A DNA stretch of 8,737 nt from UBA288 sp964461885. GTDB taxonomy: Archaea > Halobacteriota > Methanomicrobia > Methanomicrobiales > Methanospirillaceae. Below the pieces are notes generated by a model. It did not search any database and was not told the DNA's origin. It saw only the letters and a list, made by a program, of their open reading frames with translations. Below are positions 1 through 7,050 of this stretch, in pieces. The position numbers and the translations under genes are program-made. The DNA lies in assembly GCA_964461885.1 (NCBI GenBank), contig CAYWVY010000076.1, positions 1-8,737 of the forward strand. The letters are read 5' to 3'. Each line of letters opens with the position of its first letter. Position 1 is the stretch's first letter.

Positions 1-667
1 CCTCCTCCTGGTGGCGCTCACCGCGGCCGCACGGCCCGCTCCCCTCCCGCCGACGTCCCGCCCCCGGCGGCCACCGACCCGGCCGTATGAGGCCGGCGCA
101 CCCCCGCGCGGGAGAGGGTCGTCTGGACAACCCGTCGACATTGAACCATGCACGACCCGGACGTCCACGGCGGAGTCACGCCGTCTTCAACTTCGCGTCG
201 ACGGGCGCGAGCAGGAGGCGGTGCAGTTCGGCGGGCTCCCCGAGGATGTCGCTGCCAGCTGCCCGTCCTTCAAGCTCTGCCTCACCTGCCCCGGGGTCGG
301 CCTGTGGCCGGCGACCGGACCGTGCTTGCCGCCTTCCGCGCCGCTCGCGGGACCTGGTCCCTGTCCACCCCCTCTCCGATGGCATCGTGGAACGGGGTCA
401 CCTCTCCCTCGACCGGGTCGCAGCGGTCACGAGCGAGGGACCCGCGGCGCGGTGCCTCGGGTGTTACCCCCCCCGGAAGGGCGCTGCCCGGGACCGGCCC
501 GTCATGAGGATCGCGAACGGCGAGACGATCGTCGAGGACGGCGCGTTCGCAGGCGAGCGGGGTGTCGGCAGCTTCGTAGCCCGTGAGCCCTCATGGCGAC
601 TTCGGTTTCCGGGATTCCGGCAGAATGATATTCCCGGACACCTTTTCCTGATCCAGGAGAGCCCGCG
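1..667. other. Stretch with no recognisable gene
   Basis: This is GC-rich DNA in which all long open frames overlap each other and give low-complexity Pro/Arg/Ala/Ser-rich translations, as expected by chance at this base composition. No frame shows a family motif, a paired promoter and ribosome-binding site, or a plausible hydrophobic or catalytic core. Two short pieces look somewhat more protein-like. One is a minus-strand peptide ending near 176 with the string GEPAELHRLLLAPVDAKLK. The other is a plus-strand peptide from an ATG at 504 beginning MRIANGETIVEDGAF. Neither could be assigned. They may be remnants of decayed genes, as seen further right. A C-terminal fragment of a gene entering from the left cannot be excluded: frame 1 is open to a TGA at 88-90. 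Confidence 0.5.
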
Positions 668-937
668 ATGGTGACCTTCATACCCGAACCGATCCCACTG
701 GTCAACTTCGTGCTCGCGACCGCGATCTTCGCGCTCGGCCTCTGGGGGTACCACAGGAGCGGACGCCTGACCGAGGCGCTCGTCGGCGTCGCCTTCGGCC
801 TCTTCGCATTCACCCATTTTCTCGTTCTCCTCGGGACGAGCTCGACCGAACTCCTGATCCTCGGCATCCGGATCGTCGCCTACCTGGTCGTGATGTACGC
901 CACGCTCCGGGTCGCGACCGGCCACACCTACGGCTGA
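668..937 (+). CDS. Small three-helix membrane protein, function unknown
   Basis: This 89-residue protein is almost entirely membrane. Hydrophobic segments lie at about residues 9-28, 34-56 and 61-82, separated by short loops (YHRSGR and GTSSTE), with a short polar tail. No signal-peptide cleavage site, cysteine pair or catalytic motif is visible, and I do not recognise a named family. The start is well supported: AGGAGA at 655-660 sits 7 nt before the ATG, and the translation is compositionally sensible while its neighbours are not. A weak TATA-like AATGATATT lies at 623-631. No gene follows on the same strand for almost 2 kb, so it appears monocistronic. It is flanked by non-coding DNA on the left and decayed minus-strand genes on the right, so context gives no hint of its job. 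The call that this is a real gene is fairly sure; its function is unknown. Confidence 0.72.
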   Translation: MVTFIPEPIPLVNFVLATAIFALGLWGYHRSGRLTEALVGVAFGLFAFTHFLVLLGTSSTELLILGIRIVAYLVVMYATLRVATGHTYG

Positions 938-1407
938 TCATACCGGAGACCACACCATATCCCTGATGCAACATCGGCCACGAAGGTCGAATGCAGCCGT
1001 GCCGGCCTCCGGGGCGGCGATCGATTCGGTGCCGCCGCGCCGATCTGCACCTCCCTCTCCATGTGCCCGTACGGAGCGCCATCATCCGGGACGGGACTGA
1101 GGGCGCGGCCGCCGATGAGGAACTACGCGGTTCAGCGGAGCGCCGAGAGCAGTTTATCCCCGGCGAAGGCGAGGAGCCTCTCATGTTCGGGCCCGACATT
1201 GTGGATCAGGATCCGGTCGAACCCGAACCCTGCGCCTCCTTCACCTTCTCGACGAACCGCTCGAGGGCGGGGCCGCAGACGACCTTCTCGGCCACCTTCA
1301 CGGGGGTGACCATCTGCTGAATCTACTCGTAGTGCTTTCAGCCCGGCAGTTCCCGGTTGAGCTGGCCCTGGTCGCGGAGATCGCCCACCACGCGCAGGCG
1401 ATCCCCT

Positions 1408-1529
1408 CCACCTTCGCCNNNNNNNNNNNNNNNNNNNNNNNNNNNNNNNNNNNNNNNNNNNNNNNNNNNNNNNNNNNNNNNNNNNNNNNNNNNNNNNNNN
1501 NNNNNNNNNNNNNNNNNNCCACCTTCGCC
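1408..1529. repeat. 11-bp direct repeat at both edges of the N gap
   Basis: The sequence CCACCTTCGCC ends the left contig (1408-1418) and begins the right contig (1519-1529). Read on the minus strand, both copies encode part of A-K-V in the same frame of the oxidoreductase remnant. Collapsing them would join ...GAIAAKV to EGIACAWWA without a frame change but would skip roughly 40-50 residues present in normal family members. It may be an unmerged contig overlap, or two native copies of a short repeat within the gene. Confidence 0.8.
1419..1518. other. Assembly gap of exactly 100 Ns
   Basis: A run of 100 Ns interrupts the oxidoreductase pseudogene. A round 100 is the usual placeholder for a scaffold gap of unknown size, so distances across it, and the reading frame through it, are not reliable. 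The 11 bases on each side are identical (see the repeat entry). Confidence 0.98.
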
Positions 1530-1921
1530 GCGATCGCCCCCGTGGCCGAGGCGATGATCGGCGGCAGCGTCTCAGGCAACAAGAAGGTCCGCGCCTCTTC
1601 CACGATGTAATGCGTCCCGTAGTGGTCGATGACCTCGCCCATCCAGAGCTTCCGGATCAGGTCGATCGCCTCGCGCATCCTCTCGATCCGGACCGTGGCC
1701 GGCGGCAAGCGGTCGCCGAAGATATGCTCGTTCAGGTTCTCGCCCGAGCCGATCCCGAGGGCGAACCGGCCCTCCATGAGGGTCGTGCTCGTCTCGGCCA
1801 TCTGGGTCACGATCCCCGGGTGGTACCGGACCGTCGGGCAGGTGACGCCGGTCGTGACCTTCACCCGGTCCGTGACTGCGACGATCCCGACAAGCACGGT
1901 ATAGACAAACGGCACCTAGAA

Positions 1922-2248
1922 CGCGGCGGCATGTCGAGAAGAAGGGCGACGTCCCCCGAAAGGTCAGCCTCCTCGACGGAAGCAGCGAGCCTCCGTTCGA
2001 GCCCGGCAACCAGCCCGGCATCGTCGTTGATGCGTGCGGCGGTTCTGTTACCGCTCTTCCTACGTCGCGCCGTCCCGGGTGACGGGCTGCATGGCGAAGA
2101 CCTCGCCCGCCCGCCGCATCGTGCCCGAGCCAGGCACCGTGCCGTGAACGTTGACCCTGCCCATGGCCGTCGCGAGCCGCTGACGATCGCGGCCCCGCCC
2201 CGTTGCCGGGCCCGGGGTGCGCCCTTTGACTGTCCTGCTATCTCCCAT
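1922..2248 (-). pseudogene. Fragmented unrecognised ORF with intact promoter and RBS
   Basis: From an ATG at 2248 a 62-residue frame runs to a TAG at 2060. Its second half (MGRVNVHGTVPGSGTMRRAG, then EVFAMQPVTRDGAT) looks protein-like. A second protein-like piece in another frame follows at about 2040-1922: AARINDDAGLVAGLERRLAA, then SVEEADLSGDVALLLDMPP. The pieces can be read as one gene broken by a stop and a frameshift near 2042-2062, but I recognise no family, so this is inference. The gene start is supported by GAGGAG at 2262-2257, 8 nt upstream, and by a TATA box at 2329-2322. The second piece runs directly into the truncated oxidoreductase, so the junction near 1916-1921 looks like a rearrangement point joining two gene remnants. 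Alternatively, only the 62-residue peptide is real and the rest is spacer. Confidence 0.35.
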
Positions 2249-2256
2249 TCCCTGGA

Positions 2257-2329
2257 CTCCTCATCATTGTAATAAATTTTACTTTTACCGACAATCGGCT
2301 CGCCCATAAAGGGCGTTCGACTATTTATA
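2257..2329 (-). promoter_or_regulatory. Archaeal promoter and RBS for the minus-strand ORF
   Basis: On the minus strand, TATAAATA at 2329-2322 is a near-consensus archaeal TATA box. A start of transcription about 25-30 nt downstream falls near 2300. The leader is AT-rich (the segment around 2270-2285 is almost all A/T in a GC-rich genome). It ends in GAGGAG (2262-2257), 8 nt before the ATG at 2248. All spacings are normal, so the element is probably a real promoter even though the gene behind it appears broken. Confidence 0.5.
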
Positions 2330-2330
2330 C

Positions 2331-2788
2331 GCTCGTCGGGAATCGGGGCCGCAAGCGGGCCCGGACGAATCACCGCGCGGCACGCTCGCCACAACCACAC
2401 TCCGGCAAGGCTCGCACCCGGCTTCCCACATCACGCCCGTCCATGCCGAGCGGGGACCCGTTAACAGCAGCCGCGAGGTCGTGGAGAGGCGCCTCGACAT
2501 CCGTCTTCGCGTTCGGATCGACGGGCGTGGGACTGCTCGACGCAGTTCATTGCCACACTTTCATGGGAGGGCGATCAGGCATAGAACCATGGAGATGGCA
2601 GAACGGGGGTGCGACCTTCCCCTGTATCAGTCTCGACCCGATCTCTTCCTTGGTTCACGCGGCCGGCACGGTGAAGAAGAAGGCCGGGCCCTCGCCGGAG
2701 ATCGATCGGCACGGACCCGGCGGAGGGTGTCACGGCCGGGATCGGGACCGCGGCGACGTTCCCGTTCGGAGATTCGGGAGATCACAAC
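2331..2788. other. Stretch with no recognisable gene
   Basis: About 460 nt lie between the minus-strand promoter and the promoter of the acyl-CoA synthetase. The synthetase frame is open backwards to 2443, but the translation of 2443-2835 (Gly/Arg/His-rich, no ATP-grasp similarity) is not protein-like, and family members begin at the internal start at 2836. A second overlapping frame from 2481 is Arg/Ser-rich and equally unconvincing. I see no tRNA, hairpin-plus-T-tract terminator or tandem repeat. Confidence 0.55.
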
Positions 2789-2828
2789 CCTTTTATCCCC
2801 TGAAAAGGCCTTCACTCAGGATTGAGGT
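2789..2828 (+). promoter_or_regulatory. Probable promoter and RBS of the acyl-CoA synthetase gene
   Basis: The segment CCTTTTATCC at 2789-2798 is the only TATA-like element near the gene. A start 25-30 nt downstream would fall around 2818-2823, giving a leader of only about 15 nt. GAGGT at 2824-2828 lies 7 nt before the ATG at 2836 and is a reasonable Shine-Dalgarno sequence. It supports this ATG over the upstream in-frame starts. Confidence 0.4.
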
Positions 2829-2835
2829 CGGGGTA

Positions 2836-4878
2836 ATGGCAAAGACGCTGCTGAAAGAGGATGACGCGTACCGGCTCTTGCGGGAGGCCGGGGTCCCGGT
2901 GCCGGAGTCGGCCGTCGTGGCCTCACGCGGGGAGGCGGCCGACGCGGCGGCCCGGATCGGCTTTCCGGTTGTTTTGAAGATCGTCTCGCCGGACGTGGTC
3001 CACAAGAGCGACGCGGGCGGCGTTGTGCTGAACGTCGCCTCAGCCGACGCGGCGGCCGAGGCCTACGATACGATCCTCGGGAACGTGAAGGAGCACGTCC
3101 CGAACGCCCGGGTCGAAGGGGTGCTCGTCGCTGCCCAGGCCCGGTCGGGGTTCGAGCTGATCGTCGGGGGCCGGACCGACGCGTCCTTCGGCAAGGTCCT
3201 GACCTTCGGACTCGGCGGCACCCTCGTCGAGTTCCTGCGCGACGTCGTTGTCCGCGTCCTGCCGCTCACCCGGGACGAGGTGCAGGTCATGGTCCGGCAG
3301 ATCGGGGGCTACCGCCTGATCCAGGGCTACCGCGACTACCCTCCCCTCGACGAAGAGGCGCTCGTCGACCTGATCGTCCGTGTCGCGGACCTCTTCGAGA
3401 GCGATCCCAACCTCGCCGAGTTCGACCTGAACCCGGTCGTGCTCTACGAGCAGGGGGCCATGGTCGTGGACGCCCGGCTTTACACGGACGAGACTTCCGC
3501 GGAGCCGCCCTGCCTCGAGCCCGAGGCGGTCCCGGCGGACCTCTTCCTGCCGCGCACGATCGCGGTCGTCGGGGCCTCGGCCGACCCGCGCAAGATCGGG
3601 TATGCGGCCCTCCGGAACCTGCTCTTTTACAAGGGGACGCTCTACCCGGTCAACCCGAACCGGGACGAGGTCCTCGGCCGGACGGCCTATCCCTCGCTCG
3701 TGGCCCTGCCAGGACCGGTGGAGATGGCCGTCATCGCGGTCCCGGCCAGGCTCGTCCCGGGCGTGATCGAGGAGGCGGGCCGGGCGGGGGTCCGGATCGC
3801 CGTGATCCTCTCGGCCGGCTTTCGCGAGTCCGGCGAGGAAGGCGCGCTCCTCGAGGAGCAGGTGATGGCGAACGCCCGCGCCGCAGGCATCCGCGTGGTC
3901 GGGCCAAACTGCCTGGGGATCATGCTCCCGCCGTACGGTATCAACACCACCTTCGACCCGGTCTCGCCAAAGGCCGGCTCGATCGCGTTCATCTCCCAGT
4001 CCGGGGCCGTGATCACCATGGTCGTGGACTGGTCGCTCCCCGAGGAGATCGGCTTCTCGATCGTGATCAGCGTCGGCAACCAGGCCGACCTCTCGTTCCA
4101 GGACTATCTCAAGTTCGCCGAGCAGGACTCGAACACCAAGTCGATCATCATGTACGTCGAGGAGATCCGGGACGGCTGCAGCTTTCTCAAGGTCGTGCGC
4201 CGGGTGACGCAGCGGAAGCCGGTGATCGTGCTCAAGTCGGGGTCGTCGGCCAGGGGGCGCGAGACCGCGTCCTCGCACACAGGCTCGCTCGCGGGCGATT
4301 ACGAGGTCTACAAGGGCGCGTTCGAGCAGGCCGGCGTGATCACGGTAGAGGCCTTCTCGGACGCGTTCCAGATCGCGGAGCTGCTCGGCTCTGAGGGCTA
4401 CCCCAAGGGGCGGCGTGCGGTCGTGGTCACGAGCGCGGGCGGTCTCGCCGTCCTCTCGTCCGACTACGCGGAGAAGTTTGGCGTTGACCTGATCACCCTT
4501 CCGCCCGAGCTGCTGGCCGAGCTCGACGCCTTCCTCCCCAAGGCCTGGAACCACCAGAACCCGCTCGACCTGCTCGGGGACGCGGGCGCGGACCGGTTCG
4601 CCCGGGTCTTCAATGCCCTGCTCCGGCGCGACGACCTCTGGGACATTGCCGTCGTGATCGCCGTGCCGTCCGCGACTATGGACTCGGCCCTCCTCGCGAA
4701 CGAGATCGTCCGGTTCGGCCAGCACACGGACAAGATGATCGTCGGCTGCCTCGCGGGCGGCGACTCGATACGGGCAGGCCTCCGCATCCTGCGCGAGAAC
4801 CGGGTCCCCAACTTTGAGGAGATTGAGGACGCGTTCCGCGCCCTCGGCACGGTCTTCCGGGTCCGCGGCACCCGCTGA
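2836..4878 (+). CDS. acd: ADP-forming acetyl/acyl-CoA synthetase, fused beta-alpha
   Basis: This 680-residue cytoplasmic enzyme is of the ADP-forming acetyl-CoA synthetase (NDP-forming acyl-CoA synthetase) family. The reaction is acyl-CoA + ADP + phosphate giving acid + CoA + ATP, reversible. The ATP-grasp (beta) part comes first, about residues 1-220. It contains SPDVVHKSDAGGV with the beta-side phosphorylatable His56, ELIVGGRTDASFG (107-119) and the metal/nucleotide-site strings EFDLNP (195-200) and VDARL (211-215). The alpha part follows: CoA-binding Rossmann fold IAVVGASAD (242-250), VGPNCLG (355-361), SQSG (387-390), VGNQAD (413-418) and ETASSHTGSLAG with the catalytic phospho-histidine His481, then NPLDL (575-579). 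All key residues are present, so the enzyme should be active. The start at 2836 is chosen from the RBS and family alignment; the frame is open further upstream but not coding. mmp10 begins 39 nt later, so the two may be co-transcribed. Acetate is the default substrate; branched-chain or aryl acids cannot be excluded. Confidence 0.93.
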   Translation: MAKTLLKEDDAYRLLREAGVPVPESAVVASRGEAADAAARIGFPVVLKIVSPDVVHKSDAGGVVLNVASADAAAEAYDTILGNVKEHVPNARVEGVLVAAQARSGFELIVGGRTDASFGKVLTFGLGGTLVEFLRDVVVRVLPLTRDEVQVMVRQIGGYRLIQGYRDYPPLDEEALVDLIVRVADLFESDPNLAEFDLNPVVLYEQGAMVVDARLYTDETSAEPPCLEPEAVPADLFLPRTIAVVGASADPRKIGYAALRNLLFYKGTLYPVNPNRDEVLGRTAYPSLVALPGPVEMAVIAVPARLVPGVIEEAGRAGVRIAVILSAGFRESGEEGALLEEQVMANARAAGIRVVGPNCLGIMLPPYGINTTFDPVSPKAGSIAFISQSGAVITMVVDWSLPEEIGFSIVISVGNQADLSFQDYLKFAEQDSNTKSIIMYVEEIRDGCSFLKVVRRVTQRKPVIVLKSGSSARGRETASSHTGSLAGDYEVYKGAFEQAGVITVEAFSDAFQIAELLGSEGYPKGRRAVVVTSAGGLAVLSSDYAEKFGVDLITLPPELLAELDAFLPKAWNHQNPLDLLGDAGADRFARVFNALLRRDDLWDIAVVIAVPSATMDSALLANEIVRFGQHTDKMIVGCLAGGDSIRAGLRILRENRVPNFEEIEDAFRALGTVFRVRGTR

Positions 4879-4917
4879 TCCGAACCCCTTTTCAGCCTGC
4901 CCGCCGAGATCTTGGTG

Positions 4918-6147
4918 ATGGGCCAGCTGATCGTGGATATCGGCGGGCGGCCCGGGCTCGACTGCCGGGGCTTCTGCGCGTACTGCTACTTCCGGCACGT
5001 CCGGGATCCGGAGCCGCTCGGGTGCCGGCACTGCCTCCCGTTCCGGAAAGGCTGCGACTACTGCACGCAGATGGTCCGCGAGGCCTACCCGGGCTTTAGG
5101 CCGTTCGGGGACGTGGCCCAGGAGACGCTCGGCCGGCTCCAGCTGATCGACGATGAGATCGATCGGGTGACGATCAGCGGCGGCGGCGACCCGAGCTGCT
5201 ACCCGTCCTTCGACGACCTCGTGGAGATCCTCGCCGCGATCGAGGCCCCGCTCCACATCGGGTACACCTCGGGCAAGGGCTTCGACGATGCCGCTGTGGC
5301 CGGCCGGCTCATCGATCACGGCCTCACGGAGGTCTCGTTCACGGTCTTCGCGTCGGACCCGGCCCTGCGGCGGGAGTACATGCACGACCCGACCCCCGAG
5401 GCCTCTCTTGCCGTGGTCGAGGAACTCGCGGGCGCGATCGACCTCTACGCGGCGGCCGTGATCCTGCCGGGAGTCAACGACGGGCCCGTGCTCGAGGCGA
5501 CCGCGGACTGGCTCGAGGACGTGGGCGCGAAAGGGCTGATCCTGATGCGCTTTGCGAACGAGCCGCACCAGGGGCTTGTGCTCGGGAACGCGCCGATTAT
5601 CCCGGGAGTCGAGCCGCAGGACGTCGAGTCGTTCGCGGCCCTTGTCCGGGAGACCGCGGAGGGCCGCTCCATGCGCGTGACCGGCACGCCGCTCCTGGAC
5701 CCGGCCCTCGGCTCGCCGTTCGCGATCCGGGACGAGCCCGACCTGCTCGACCGGCTGCCGCGCCTCTCGGCCCGGGCCTCGGTGGTCACGGGCAGCATCG
5801 CGGCCCCGTACCTCCGCGACCTGCTCTGGCGGCTCGGCGGGACGGCAACGGTCGTGCCGGTCTCAAAGGAGATCGCCTGCCTGATCACGGCCGACGACCT
5901 CCGGGAGCTCGACCTCGCCGACCTCGAGGACCTGGTGGTCCTGCCGGGCCGGGCGCTCGTCCACGACGCCGAGGCCGAGCGGATCCTCTCGGCCGACGGC
6001 CGGCCCCGGACCGTGGTCCGCGGGCCCGAGACCCTGACCGCCGACGGCGAGACGAGCATGGGCATGACCCGCGAGGGCGTGCTCGAGATCGAGCTCGCCG
6101 GGCTCTTCGAGCTCGTGAACACGGTCAACCTCTACGGCCGGCGCTGA
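4918..6147 (+). CDS. mmp10: Mmp10, radical SAM arginine methyltransferase of MCR
   Basis: This 409-residue protein matches methanogenesis marker protein 10. In other methanogens this is the cobalamin-dependent radical SAM enzyme that C-methylates an active-site arginine of the McrA subunit of methyl-coenzyme M reductase. The radical SAM cluster motif is C16-RGF-C20-AY-C23-YF, just after the conserved IGGRPGLD. A second cysteine set, C36-RH-C39 and C46-DY-C49, is characteristic of this family and probably holds an extra metal site. SGGGDPSCYP (88-97) is the glycine-rich SAM-binding segment. The C-terminal half (about 280-409) corresponds to the family's accessory, probably cobalamin-binding, region, and the end NTVNLYGRR is intact. 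Possible starts are TTG 4912, GTG 4915 and ATG 4918. I chose the ATG because MGQLIVDIGGRPG best fits family N-termini; the upstream RBS (GAGATC) is weak. The mcr genes are not in this window. The family call is very sure. Confidence 0.94.
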   Translation: MGQLIVDIGGRPGLDCRGFCAYCYFRHVRDPEPLGCRHCLPFRKGCDYCTQMVREAYPGFRPFGDVAQETLGRLQLIDDEIDRVTISGGGDPSCYPSFDDLVEILAAIEAPLHIGYTSGKGFDDAAVAGRLIDHGLTEVSFTVFASDPALRREYMHDPTPEASLAVVEELAGAIDLYAAAVILPGVNDGPVLEATADWLEDVGAKGLILMRFANEPHQGLVLGNAPIIPGVEPQDVESFAALVRETAEGRSMRVTGTPLLDPALGSPFAIRDEPDLLDRLPRLSARASVVTGSIAAPYLRDLLWRLGGTATVVPVSKEIACLITADDLRELDLADLEDLVVLPGRALVHDAEAERILSADGRPRTVVRGPETLTADGETSMGMTREGVLEIELAGLFELVNTVNLYGRR

Positions 6148-6317
6148 GTACCCCCCCTCCCCCGGGACCGCTGCCCTCATGGAACCGGGGAGGCCGAACC
6201 GGCCGGACATTCCCGTTTGAGCCGGGGGTTTCGAAACGCAGGAACGCCGCCGCCGGGCTGGTGGGTATCGATGGAATCGCGCTCTGCCCGGCCGCTGCTC
6301 GCACCGAAGGTTTTAGC

Positions 6318-6363
6318 AATATTTGAACCCCAGGATAGACTAAGCGAACATCAGCGACAGGAG
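6318..6363 (+). promoter_or_regulatory. Probable promoter and RBS of the metal-response locus
   Basis: AATATTT (6318-6324) lies in a short AT-rich island that also holds GGTTTTAG just upstream, within otherwise GC-rich spacer. Transcription would start near 6345-6350. CAGGAG (6358-6363) is a good ribosome-binding site, 9 nt before the ATG at 6373. Spacing is right for a leadered archaeal gene. The rest of the 6148-6317 spacer has no gene. Confidence 0.45.
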
Positions 6364-6372
6364 CGGTCCCCG

Positions 6373-6534
6373 ATGCAGTGCAGTCTCTGCGGAGCCCCCG
6401 GCACCACCTTCACGAAGGCCGTGCACATCCGCCACGGTATCGTGTACCTCTGTGACGCCTGTCGCGCTCGGGATCGACAAGACCTTCACCCCGCGGATCG
6501 GAGCTGTGTCTGCGACCCCGATGCCCCGCGCTGA
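6373..6534 (+). CDS. Small zinc-ribbon-like protein
   Basis: This 53-residue protein carries two CxxC knuckles, C3-SL-C6 and C27-DA-C30, spaced like a small treble-clef or zinc-ribbon fold. The segment between them (GAPGTTFTKAVHIRHGIVYL) reads like the beta hairpin expected there. Two more cysteines (C45, C47) follow in a less ordered tail. The start is supported by the RBS CAGGAG and an upstream TATA-like box. The gene ends 13 nt before the likely GTG start of the ArsF-like pseudogene, and both precede the permease and ArsR genes, so it may belong to the same metal-handling group. A role as a metal-binding or nucleic-acid-binding adaptor is inference. The tail after residue 31 looks less protein-like, so a frameshift in the 3' half is possible. 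Confidence 0.55.
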   Translation: MQCSLCGAPGTTFTKAVHIRHGIVYLCDACRARDRQDLHPADRSCVCDPDAPR

Positions 6535-6547
6535 CACCGAGGGACCT

Positions 6548-6942
6548 GTGAACCGGCGCACATTCTCCGCCACCAAAACGGCCACCGCCGTCACCCTGGT
6601 CCCGGTCGTGCTTGCGGCCGTACTTATCGCCGGCTTCACGAGCCAGAGCGACCCTGCCCTGTCAGTGACGACTCCGGCACCGGCCCCCAGTTCGCTTCCA
6701 TCCTGGCCGACAACATCACGGTCACGAAGCTCGAGGTGGTCCACTTCCACCCGAATCGGCAGTGCGACTCCTGCATCACTATCGACGATTACGCGAACTC
6801 AACCGTCACGACCCACTTCGCCGACGAGCTCGTCTCCGGGAAGATCGTCTTCCGGCACATCAACGGCGAACTCGAGGAAAAACTGCGCTCCCGGCCGTTA
6901 AGCGTTGCGAACTCCAATTCGCCTGCGACCATGCACTCTTAA
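6548..6942 (+). pseudogene. ArsF-like thioredoxin-fold protein, frameshifted and truncated
   Basis: The first part, from GTG 6548 (GAGGGA at 6539-6544), encodes a membrane anchor: KTATAVTLVPVVLAAVLIAG, then FTSQSD. Around 6650-6665 the coding frame shifts (a 1-nt loss or 2-nt gain). It continues as GTGPQFASILADNITVTKLE, VVHFHPNRQCDSCITIDDYA and FADELVSGKIVFRHINGELE. This resembles the nitroreductase-subunit ArsF-like family found beside arsenical permeases and ArsR regulators. The HxNRxCxxC pattern and the 'SGKI-F-HIN' strand are its recognisable features, and the CxxC (CDSC) is the probable thiol site. After ELEEKL the expected C-terminal part (in relatives ending around a GSS-containing strand) is replaced by unrelated residues and a TAA at 6940-6942. 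So one frameshift plus C-terminal loss make it likely non-functional. A single sequencing indel could explain the frameshift but not the missing end. Confidence 0.68.
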
Positions 6943-7050
6943 AACCCCCAATCAGACTGTCCCGTCACAGCGGATATCCCACCCGTCCCTTTCGGATCGG
7001 ACCGTGACGCTCGTGCGCTTGAGGGGGCCGGGTCGATAGGGGTCAGGTTA

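Larger units (their letters stand above)
1132..1915 (-). pseudogene. Decayed F420-dependent LLM-class oxidoreductase
   Basis: This is a remnant of a luciferase-like (PF00296) flavin/F420 oxidoreductase of the group that includes F420-dependent glucose-6-phosphate dehydrogenase. Homology starts abruptly at PFVYTVLVGIVAVTDR and runs through GVTCPTVRYHPGIVTQ, the hallmark GSGENLNEH, ERMREAIDLIRKLW and ETLPPII. After the assembly gap come WWAISATRA, LNRELPG, KHYE, QQMVTPVKVAEKVVCGP, ERFVEKVKEA, GFDRILIHNVGPEHER and the true end at a TGA (1132-1134). Lesions: the first 50-60 residues of the family are missing, and a TAG (1916-1918) directly precedes the first preserved codons. There is a frameshift around 1359-1367, in-frame TGA (1338-1340) and TAG (1323-1325) stops, and another frameshift around 1227-1230. 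Part of the middle lies in the N gap. Sequencing error could explain a single indel, but not this combination. The family call is firm. The substrate is unknown, and the gene is very unlikely to be functional. Confidence 0.88.

Noticed and set aside
11..674. Overlapping plus-strand open frames of 119-195 codons
   Set aside because: They compete in three frames over the same DNA, with Pro/Arg/Ser-rich translations and no motif. Random GC-rich sequence explains them.
810..1199. 129-codon minus-strand frame, including MSGPNMRGSSPSPG
   Set aside because: It overlaps the C-terminal end of the oxidoreductase remnant in a different frame. The remnant's own frame (HNVGPEHERLLAF, then a stop at 1132) matches the family better.
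202..2528. Repeated string TCGACGGGCG near 202 and near 2518 with loosely similar flanks
   Set aside because: The exact match is only 10 bp and the flanks need gaps to align. Chance similarity in GC-rich DNA is likely.
2443..2835. N-terminal extension of the acyl-CoA synthetase frame
   Set aside because: The translation is not protein-like, lacks any family similarity, and is separated from the domain start by a TATA-like element and an RBS.
4889..4892. Short T-run between the synthetase and mmp10 genes as an archaeal terminator
   Set aside because: Only four T residues. This is too weak to call, and the genes may be co-transcribed.
3040..5568. 842-codon open frame on the minus strand
   Set aside because: It lies antisense to the synthetase and mmp10 genes, whose motifs are unambiguous. 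Its Arg/Asp/His/Val-rich translation is the mirror of GC-rich codon use.
6192..6204. Hairpin GGCCG-AAC-CGGCC downstream of mmp10
   Set aside because: The stem is only five pairs and no T-tract follows. Such repeats are common by chance in GC-rich DNA, so I do not call a terminator.
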